From NCBI GenBank assembly GCA_900316685.1, contig ONDS01000014.1, positions 1 through 64,000 on the forward strand: 64,000 nucleotides of DNA, written 5' to 3'. The DNA is from an uncultured Prevotellaceae bacterium (lineage in GTDB: Bacteria > Bacteroidota > Bacteroidia > Bacteroidales > Bacteroidaceae). Numbering within the stretch: position 1 is the stretch's first letter; every line of letters starts with the position of its first letter. Below the pieces are notes generated by a model. That model had not been told where the DNA came from, did not search any database, and saw nothing but the letters and a program-made list of their open reading frames with translations. The position numbers and the translations under genes were made by a program. Positions 58,180-64,000 of this stretch are shown here, one piece after another.

Positions 58180-60684
58180 ATGAAAAGATCAATGATTCTG
58201 GCTCTCGCAGCCTTGTTCATCAGCTTCGCCGACCTATCCGCACAAACCATCATCAAAGGTGTGGTCAAGGACAGCATCACAGGCGAGACCGAGCCCTATG
58301 CAACCATCCGCGTGTTCAAGGGCAAAGACATGACGAAGGCCGTGGCCATGTCGCTCACCGACATCGACGGCAAGATACGCCAGGAGGTGACGGGCAACGG
58401 CCAGCATACCGTCACCATCTCATCGATGGGCAAGATGGATGTGCAGCGCACCGTGAACCTGAGCGGACAGCGCGAGATAGACCTCGGAACCATCCTGGTG
58501 AAGGACGACTCCAAGACGCTCCAGGGCGTGGAGGTGGTGGCACACAAACCGCTGGTGAAGATGGAGACCGACAAGATGAGCTACAACGTAGAGAACGACG
58601 CCGATGCCAAATCGCAGACCATTCTCGACATGTTGCGCAAGGTGCCCATGGTGACCGTCGACGCACAAGACAACATCAGCGTCAACGGCTCGTCGAACTT
58701 CAAGGTGTATGTCGACGGCAAGCCCAATCCCATGATGTCGAGCAACCCCTCGCAGATATTCAAGTCCATCCCCGCCTCGATGGTGAAGAACATCGAGGTG
58801 ATCACCAACCCCGGTGCCCGCTTCGATGCCGAGGGAGCAGGCGGTGTGCTCAACATCGTGATGCAACGCACCGGTCCCGACGGCAGCAGCGCCATGAGCC
58901 AGGTGAACGGCTACAGCGGCACCCTGCGCGGCCAAGCCAGCACCCGCGGCTTCGGTGGCGGTGCCTTCCTCAACATACAGCAGGGTAAGTTCACCATCAG
59001 CGCCAACACCTTCTTCAACCGTCAGAAGATGGACGGAACCGAGGTGGACATGACCCGGGAGCAGACCACCGACCTGGGCACCTCGACGATGAAGATGCAC
59101 CAGGAGGGTGAGACAAAGCTACCTTTCATGATGGCTAACGTGTCGGTGGGCTATGAGATAGACCCGATGAGCAGCATGAACGCCACCTTCGGCTTCACGC
59201 GGTTCAACATGCAGAACGACGGCCATCCCACCACCACGATGATCGGTGGCATGTACGGCGACGGCTTCACCTACGGCAACTTCTCGAAGACGGAGAACCT
59301 GAACCAGTCGTTCACGGGTAGCATCGACTACCAACGCTTCTTCAACACCGACCGCACCCGCCAGCTGACCATCAGCTACCAACTGACCCACTCGCCCGGA
59401 CATACCGAGAACTGGAGCGACTTCGACGCCAGCAGCACCGACGTACCCTTCTTCGACCTGACCGACCGCTATTCCGACAGCCATCAGAAGACCACGGAGC
59501 ATACCGTGCAGGTGGACTACAGCACACCTTTGGCGCCACAGCAGATACTCAACACGGGCGTGAAATATCTCAACCGCCACAACCATGCCGACTCTAAATA
59601 CTACCTAAGCGATGTGTACAACGAGATGATGAGCTCCGACTACCGCTACCAGAACAATATCGGCGCCGCCTACCTCGAATACGACGGACACTGGGGCAAC
59701 TGGGGCACCAAGGCGGGCGTGCGCTACGAACATACATGGCAGAAGGTGGAATACCTCTTGGGCACGGGCAGCGACTTCAGCACCAACTACGGCACGTTCG
59801 TGCCTTCCGGCACCCTCTCCTACTCGTTCTCGCCCACACAGAACCTCGGCCTGTCGTACAACATGCGCATCTCTCGCCCCGGCATCAGCTACCTCAACCC
59901 CTACATCAACCGTTCCGACCCCACGGCGCTGACCTACGGCAACTCCGACCTCGACGTGGAGAAGACGCATAACGTGAGTTTGGTGTTCAACAGCTTTTCG
60001 TCGAAATGGATGATGAACGCCACGCTGCGACACAGCTTCTGCGACAATGCCATCGAACAATACAGTTTCTATGACAGCAGCAACCTGCTCAATACCACCT
60101 ATGGAAATATCGTGAAACGCCATGTGACGAGCCTCAACTTCTACGCCAACTGGTCGGTGACCCGCGACACCCGACTGATGTTCAACGGCGGACTGAGCTA
60201 CAGCGACATGCGCAGCGACGCCCTCGACCTGAAGAACAGCGGATGGAGCTACAACATGATGATCAATGCACAGCAGAAACTGCCGTGGGACATGAACGCC
60301 AGCCTCTTCTGGATAGCCAACTCGAAGAGCTACACGCTGCAGGGATGGAGCACGGGCTTCAACATCCTGGGCCTGAACCTCTCGAAAGATATCATCAAGG
60401 ACAAGCTCTCGGTGAGCGTGATGGCCCTGACAGGTCTGGGTGCAGGCGGCAAGATACACATGGACTCCTACAGCCAAGGCCACGACTTCACCAGCAAACA
60501 GGAGATACACGTGCCCATCCGTCAGATTTCGCTCAACGTGAGCTTCAACTTCGGCAACCTGAAGAAACAGTTGATGCGCCATCAGTCGAAGGTGAACAGC
60601 GACTTCATCGAACAGCAGAACGCCGGCGAACAACTTAACAACATCGGCGGAGGCGGCATGGGCGGCGGTATGCCGGGGATGTAA
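58180..60684 (+). CDS. TonB-dependent receptor-like outer-membrane beta-barrel protein
   Basis: An 834-residue outer-membrane protein. Signal peptide (about residues 1-22, ending LSAQ). A carboxypeptidase-regulatory-like beta sandwich follows (IIKGVVKDSITGETEPYATI), then a plug-like segment (SILDMLRKVP-type: QTILDMLRKVPMVTVDAQ; VYVDGKPNPMMSS; VKNIEVITNPGARFDAEG). A large barrel of the OMP_b-brl_3 type completes it. The C-terminus is GGGGMGGGMPGM, frequent in this subgroup. There is no SusD partner, so the substrate is unknown. Confidence 0.9.
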   Translation: MKRSMILALAALFISFADLSAQTIIKGVVKDSITGETEPYATIRVFKGKDMTKAVAMSLTDIDGKIRQEVTGNGQHTVTISSMGKMDVQRTVNLSGQREIDLGTILVKDDSKTLQGVEVVAHKPLVKMETDKMSYNVENDADAKSQTILDMLRKVPMVTVDAQDNISVNGSSNFKVYVDGKPNPMMSSNPSQIFKSIPASMVKNIEVITNPGARFDAEGAGGVLNIVMQRTGPDGSSAMSQVNGYSGTLRGQASTRGFGGGAFLNIQQGKFTISANTFFNRQKMDGTEVDMTREQTTDLGTSTMKMHQEGETKLPFMMANVSVGYEIDPMSSMNATFGFTRFNMQNDGHPTTTMIGGMYGDGFTYGNFSKTENLNQSFTGSIDYQRFFNTDRTRQLTISYQLTHSPGHTENWSDFDASSTDVPFFDLTDRYSDSHQKTTEHTVQVDYSTPLAPQQILNTGVKYLNRHNHADSKYYLSDVYNEMMSSDYRYQNNIGAAYLEYDGHWGNWGTKAGVRYEHTWQKVEYLLGTGSDFSTNYGTFVPSGTLSYSFSPTQNLGLSYNMRISRPGISYLNPYINRSDPTALTYGNSDLDVEKTHNVSLVFNSFSSKWMMNATLRHSFCDNAIEQYSFYDSSNLLNTTYGNIVKRHVTSLNFYANWSVTRDTRLMFNGGLSYSDMRSDALDLKNSGWSYNMMINAQQKLPWDMNASLFWIANSKSYTLQGWSTGFNILGLNLSKDIIKDKLSVSVMALTGLGAGGKIHMDSYSQGHDFTSKQEIHVPIRQISLNVSFNFGNLKKQLMRHQSKVNSDFIEQQNAGEQLNNIGGGGMGGGMPGM

Positions 60685-60700
60685 AAAACTAAAGCCTGGA

Positions 60701-60736
60701 GCCTCCCCCCTACCCCCTCCCAAGGAGGGGGAAAGG
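60701..60736 (+). repeat. 35-bp C-rich inverted repeat, left copy
   Basis: CCCCCTACCCCCTCCCAAGG followed by AGGGGGAAAGG. It is repeated in inverted orientation at 60961-60995 with two or three differences. Between the two are the second REP-like copy and a bidirectional terminator. A shorter relative is at 12705. Confidence 0.8.
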
Positions 60737-60789
60737 AAAGGGGACGGGAAGATAAGAAAGAGAGGAATAGTATAAAGTGTTGGCTTGTG

Positions 60790-60819
60790 GTAGGGGCGGT
60801 CCACCGTGCCCGCCCGCAA
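60790..60819 (+). repeat. REP-like GTAGGGGCGG element, copy 2
   Basis: GTAGGGGCGGTCCACCGTGC followed by CCGCCCGCAA, inverse of 57854-57884. Confidence 0.75.
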
Positions 60820-60874
60820 AAGGAAGCCAAAATAGATGTTTCTATATGTAAGGTAAAAGGAGAAAGATAAGGAT

Positions 60875-60913
60875 AGCAAAAAGCGGAGGCACCATGGTGC
60901 TTCCGCTTTTGCT
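60875..60913. terminator. Bidirectional terminator between convergent genes
   Basis: AGCAAAAAGCGGAGGCACC pairs with GGTGCTTCCGCTTTTGCT with one mismatch and a one-base bulge. Each strand has an A-tract before and a T-tract after the stem. It serves the beta-barrel gene and aquaporin. Confidence 0.85.
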
Positions 60914-60960
60914 ATTTAATATTTCCCTTTTATATTTCCCTTTTACATTCCCTCCATTCG

Positions 60961-60995
60961 CTTTCCCCCTCCTTGGGAGGGGGGCAGGGGGAGGC
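60961..60995 (-). repeat. 35-bp C-rich inverted repeat, right copy
   Basis: CTTTCCCCCTCCTTGGGAGG followed by GGGGCAGGGGGAGGC, inverse of 60701-60736. It lies just downstream of the aquaporin stop. Confidence 0.8.
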
Positions 60996-61030
60996 TATAG
61001 GGGGCAAGGGGGAGGCCTTAGGAGGTTATC

Positions 61031-61708
61031 TTACTCCTTATCGGTAGAGATGCATTTCCAGATGACGGCGGCGATGGCACCACCGATGAACGGACCAACG
61101 ATGAAGACCCACAGTTCAGACAGAGCCTTGCCACCCTCGAAGAGAGCCGGACCGATGGAACGGGCGGGGTTGACAGAGGTACCAGTGAAGTGGATGCCCA
61201 CCAGGTGGATAAGGATGAGCGACAGACCGATAGCCAGACCGGCGAAGTTGTTGGTGGCACCATTGGTCTTCGAGGTGGCACCAAGCACCACGAGCACGAA
61301 GAGGGCGGTGAGCACAATCTCAACAATCAATCCGTTGGTCACGCCATAAGAGCAGGCGTTGGCACCGGTAGCTGTGGTGATGATCGGACTGGGATCGCCC
61401 GAAGCAACGATACCTGCCAGCACAGCGGCGGCCAGGATGGCACCGATGACCTGGAAAATAATGTACATACCACAATCCTTGGCACTGATCTTGCCACTGA
61501 GGAACACACCGAGGGTGATGGCGGGGTTGATGTGGCAACCCGAGATGCCACCGATGGTGTAGGCCATAGCCACAACAGACAGACCGAAAGCGAAAGCAGT
61601 ACCTACAATCGAAGCGGTGTCGGAACCGCAACCCAGAGCCACGGCTGCGCCGCAACCCAAGAATGTCAGCACGAATGTGCCAATCATTTCAGCTAAATAC
61701 TTTTTCAT
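61031..61708 (-). CDS. aqpZ: Aquaporin Z-like water channel
   Basis: A 225-residue major intrinsic protein with six membrane helices. NPA motifs are at 61-63 (HINPAITLG) and 180-182 (TSVNPARSIGPA). The selectivity-filter histidine occurs in LILIHLVGI, with the arginine after the second NPA, as in AqpZ, so it is predicted to conduct water and not glycerol. Single gene with its own promoter box at 61754. Confidence 0.93.
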   Translation of the reverse strand: MKKYLAEMIGTFVLTFLGCGAAVALGCGSDTASIVGTAFAFGLSVVAMAYTIGGISGCHINPAITLGVFLSGKISAKDCGMYIIFQVIGAILAAAVLAGIVASGDPSPIITTATGANACSYGVTNGLIVEIVLTALFVLVVLGATSKTNGATNNFAGLAIGLSLILIHLVGIHFTGTSVNPARSIGPALFEGGKALSELWVFIVGPFIGGAIAAVIWKCISTDKE

Positions 61709-61753
61709 ATATCCAAATGTTTTAATGAATAATAAATTCTAACTTTCAAAACG

Positions 61754-61761
61754 CAAAAATA
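61754..61761 (-). promoter_or_regulatory. TAnnTTTG promoter box for aqpZ
   Basis: TATTTTTG on the minus strand, 45 nt upstream of the start. Confidence 0.6.
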
Positions 61762-61802
61762 GTCAAATTATTTTAATTCGGCAACATTTTTTGCAAAAAA
61801 AA

Positions 61803-63380
61803 TCAAAATTTTTCTTCATAGTCATAATACTTGAAATAAGCCTCTGCCGGTTTGGGCGAAGCCGCATAAAGTCCGAGCACCACACCCGTAAAGCCTCCAG
61901 CCACCTCGCTGCTGAGCAGGAGGCAGTCGAGTGCTCCCACTTGTTGCCATTCCTTCCCCTCCTGGGCATACTCGAAATAATACATCGAGCCATCGCTGCG
62001 CACGCGCAGCCTTGTGTCGCCCGAAGCCTCGAAGGGTAGTTTGCATTCCGCCACAATATAATCGATAGCCTTGAGCTTGCAACGCAACGCCACCGACCGG
62101 CTCATATCCTCGTTGACGCGCACGAACAGGTCGTAGTGGCCGTCGTTGATCTGATAGACGGTAATGCCCGCCTCTGCTCCCACCGTCTTTGTCTCGAAGA
62201 TGGGCATCATCGTCTCCAGGGAGAACGCGGCGCTTTCCTGTCGCCGTCCGACGAAGGCAGGGCGGTCGTTCTCGGTGAGTGATTTGCCCGCCTTCAGGCG
62301 AAGGCATGAGTTGGCCGCCACACACGCCGCCATATCAGGTTGCGGGTTCTGCATGTAGAGCCATCCCGGATCCTCCATATCCTTGGGAAAGGTGAATCGT
62401 CCCGTGCGTCGTGGAGTGGGGTATTGGGGAAGCGTGGTCACCTGCATGAGCGTATCCACGGTACCGTTACCGTTGACCACCGGCCACCCTCCCTTGGGCC
62501 ATTTCACGGGAGCGAGGAATGTCTCACGCCCCATGTGATGGTAGTTGCCCCCATAGGTGCGGAAAGCGAGGAACACCATCCACAACGATCCATCTTCGGC
62601 CTCAACCAGGTCGGCATGTCCTGTGCCTTGAATCTGACTGCCCTGCGTGATGCGTCGTTGGTGGCAGAGGATGGGGTTGTCGGGATTGGGCGTGTAGGGG
62701 CCATAGATATTTCTGCTTCGGGCGATGGTGATCATGTGTCCATACTCCGTGCCCCCCTCCGAGATGAGGAGGTAGTAGAAGCCATCTTTCTTATAGAGGT
62801 GAGGTCCCTCGGGATAACGTCCCCCCGTTCCCTGCCACAGCTGGCGGCTCTCCGTCAGTTGTTCGCCCGTGGTGGGGTTGATCTCACAAAGCCAGATGGC
62901 GTCGCCCGGGTTGCTCACCATATAGCATTTGCCGTTTTCGAAATAGAGCGAAGGGTCTATACCCTGCTGTTGAAGCCATATGGGTTCACTCCACGGTCCG
63001 CGTGGGTCGGTGGCGGTGACCATGAAGTTGCCGCCATTGCCCACATTGGTGGTGATCATGTAATAGGTGCCCTCATGATAGCGTATGGTCGGCGCATAGA
63101 TACCCTGCCATGATGAGGCACCGGTGAGTGGCACCTGCGACTCCCTATCGAGCACATTGCCTATCTGCTCCCAGTTGACCAGGTCGCGACTATGGAAGAT
63201 GGGCACTCCCGGGAAATACTGAAACGAAGAATTGACCAGATAGAAGTCGGAACCGACACGGCACACGCTCGGGTCGGGATGATAACCTGGTATGACGGGG
63301 TTGCGATAACCCGCCGTCGACTGTGCCAAGCACGCGCCAACCGCCATGGTTGCCATCAAGGAAATAAAAAATCTACGCAT
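61803..63380 (-). CDS. GH43 family beta-xylosidase/arabinofuranosidase
   Basis: A 525-residue secreted glycoside hydrolase. Signal peptide (about residues 1-20, ending CLAQ), then the five-bladed propeller with the catalytic base D36 in HPDPS, a pKa-modulating Asp in GIDPSLYFE, and the general acid Glu in RYPEGPHLY. A C-terminal beta-sandwich (from about residue 330) matches GH43 subfamilies acting on xylan side chains. It is divergent from a CE2-like esterase gene, consistent with shared xylan degradation. Two promoter boxes with a terminator hairpin between them lie upstream. Confidence 0.92.
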   Translation of the reverse strand: MRRFFISLMATMAVGACLAQSTAGYRNPVIPGYHPDPSVCRVGSDFYLVNSSFQYFPGVPIFHSRDLVNWEQIGNVLDRESQVPLTGASSWQGIYAPTIRYHEGTYYMITTNVGNGGNFMVTATDPRGPWSEPIWLQQQGIDPSLYFENGKCYMVSNPGDAIWLCEINPTTGEQLTESRQLWQGTGGRYPEGPHLYKKDGFYYLLISEGGTEYGHMITIARSRNIYGPYTPNPDNPILCHQRRITQGSQIQGTGHADLVEAEDGSLWMVFLAFRTYGGNYHHMGRETFLAPVKWPKGGWPVVNGNGTVDTLMQVTTLPQYPTPRRTGRFTFPKDMEDPGWLYMQNPQPDMAACVAANSCLRLKAGKSLTENDRPAFVGRRQESAAFSLETMMPIFETKTVGAEAGITVYQINDGHYDLFVRVNEDMSRSVALRCKLKAIDYIVAECKLPFEASGDTRLRVRSDGSMYYFEYAQEGKEWQQVGALDCLLLSSEVAGGFTGVVLGLYAASPKPAEAYFKYYDYEEKF

Positions 63381-63436
63381 GGTTTGATGAGGGTTTAGAA
63401 TTTAACTGGGAAATGGAGAGTGAGGGGTGATGGATA

Positions 63437-63444
63437 CAAAGTTA
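63437..63444 (-). promoter_or_regulatory. Proximal TAnnTTTG box for the GH43 gene
   Basis: TAACTTTG on the minus strand, 56 nt upstream of the start and downstream of the hairpin at 63481. Confidence 0.5.
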
Positions 63445-63480
63445 AAGAAAAAGGCTATGTCGACCAAATTTTTTGGGCAT

Positions 63481-63505
63481 AAAAAAAGGAGTACCGCTGT
63501 ACTCC
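63481..63505 (-). terminator. Terminator-like hairpin in the GH43 upstream region
   Basis: On the minus strand GGAGTAC-AGCG-GTACTCC is followed by TTTTTTT, a perfect intrinsic terminator about 100 nt before the GH43 start. No minus-strand gene lies upstream inside the spacer, so it could attenuate a longer GH43 leader. Confidence 0.65.
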
Positions 63506-63548
63506 GACCTTTGTTAACCTTAAATCTAATACTATGAAAAACACATTG

Positions 63549-63556
63549 CAAATTTA
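63549..63556 (-). promoter_or_regulatory. Distal TAnnTTTG box for the GH43 gene
   Basis: TAAATTTG on the minus strand, upstream of the hairpin. A transcript from here would cross the terminator before GH43. Confidence 0.4.
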
Positions 63557-63726
63557 AAGCAAACGGCACGATTTTGCAATAATCTGAAAGTTTTTTGGAG
63601 GAAATTCCTCATTTTCTTGATTTAAATCAAGTCGGAGCGGTCGGATTTCACCGAATGAAGTCACCATTTTCGGGCAGAGGAAGAAGAAAAAGAGAATGAA
63701 AGACGATGATTAAAAGAAAAAAACAC

Positions 63727-63734
63727 TACCTTTG
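63727..63734 (+). promoter_or_regulatory. TAnnTTTG promoter box for the CE2-like gene
   Basis: TACCTTTG, 22 nt before the ATG. Confidence 0.6.
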
Positions 63735-63756
63735 CAACCAAACAAAAACAGCTTAT

Positions 63757-64000
63757 ATGAAAACAAGAAACATCCTCGCCAGCCTGCTCATCATGGCAAG
63801 CACCCTCACCACCATGGGTAGCACCACTCTGCCCCTGCAAGGCAGCATCATACCTGCCACAGACCCCAACATACAGTATATCGGGCGCATCAGTTTCAAA
63901 AATCCCGAAGCACCCCTGTTCACCTATCCCGGCGTGCAGATCAACGCCCGTTTCGAGGGCACCTCACTCCGTTTGCACTTCAAGCCCGAGAGCGGCTATT
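63757..64000 (+). CDS. CE2-like acetylxylan esterase, N-terminal part
   Basis: The gene runs off the window after 81 codons. It begins with a signal peptide (MKTRNILASLLIMASTLTTM). The sequence IQYIGRISFKNPEAPLFTYP and GVQINARFEGTSLRLHF matches the N-terminal beta-sandwich domain of CE2 acetyl esterases, in which IQYTGR and FEGTS are conserved. The SGNH catalytic domain should follow outside the window. With the divergent GH43 it would act on acetylated xylan or related glycans. Confidence 0.7.
   Translation, partial: MKTRNILASLLIMASTLTTMGSTTLPLQGSIIPATDPNIQYIGRISFKNPEAPLFTYPGVQINARFEGTSLRLHFKPESGY

Noticed and set aside
59605-60879. 424-codon minus-strand frame opposite the beta-barrel gene
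   Set aside because: Antisense shadow in GC-rich sequence with biased third positions on the plus strand.

Overview
The window looks like a chromosomal segment of a Bacteroidota species, most likely in the Prevotella group (Prevotellaceae). The evidence is as follows. Most genes are preceded by the Bacteroidota -7 promoter box TAnnTTTG and lack Shine-Dalgarno sites. The surE/parA/parB/DUF5683/mltD/rsh order is typical of Bacteroidales. Several secreted proteins end in the C-terminal signature GxYIxNxxKxVIK or a related Por-type signal. The carbohydrate genes (pectinesterases, alpha-amylase, GH43, a CE2-like esterase) and the BspA-type leucine-rich protein also fit. No rRNA, tRNA, CRISPR array or insertion sequence is recognisable. 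The species call is inference.

Layout. 0-9 kb: a half-length MATE transporter, surE, then a housekeeping run parA-parB-DUF5683-lytic transglycosylase-(p)ppGpp synthetase/hydrolase. 9-13 kb: a pectinesterase, nadE, an orphan AAA ATPase and a seven-copy 27-bp tandem repeat. 13-20 kb: MerR regulator divergent from alaS, a leucine-rich repeat protein, a small lipoprotein and a RecD-like helicase. 20-33 kb: a giant multidomain pectinesterase, two small conserved genes with rsmD, cardiolipin synthase, an unrecognised YbjN/TPR-like protein, dnaG and a SWIM/SNF2 helicase. 33-36 kb: an AT-rich accessory patch (AlbA_2/HATPase regulator and an HsdM N-terminal chimera) bounded by a 31-bp direct repeat. 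36-43.7 kb: serine hydrolase, a beta-mannosidase remnant, nitroreductase lipoprotein, the Memo-AMMECR1/radical SAM pair, and an alpha-amylase with a translationally coupled small acidic protein. 43.8-53.5 kb: a subtilase, then the etfB-etfA-acyl-CoA dehydrogenase-MGMT operon, then mutY with TerB-like and tail-anchored partners. 53.6-64 kb: a DUF2442/DUF4160 pair, a second small acidic protein behind a large secreted protein, an outer-membrane beta-barrel protein, aquaporin, and a divergent GH43/CE2-like pair for xylan-type substrates.

The most unusual signals are these. (1) A four-helix-bundle (S23/IVP family) gene inside the etf operon is enclosed by a 44-bp ungapped inverted repeat, an architecture like that of 23S rRNA intervening sequences. 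An ORF-less relative and a half copy occur at the left end of the window. (2) Two 61-residue acidic proteins share M[ED]KxxYxxP and NSxx[VL]WD motifs, and each follows a secreted protein with the same C-terminal signature. (3) A genome-wide-looking family of 7-, 8- and 10-nt degenerate repeats is strand-polar relative to genes: purine-rich after stops, pyrimidine-rich before starts. (4) Several genes are rearranged or remnants: half-MATE, HsdM chimera, beta-mannosidase tail.
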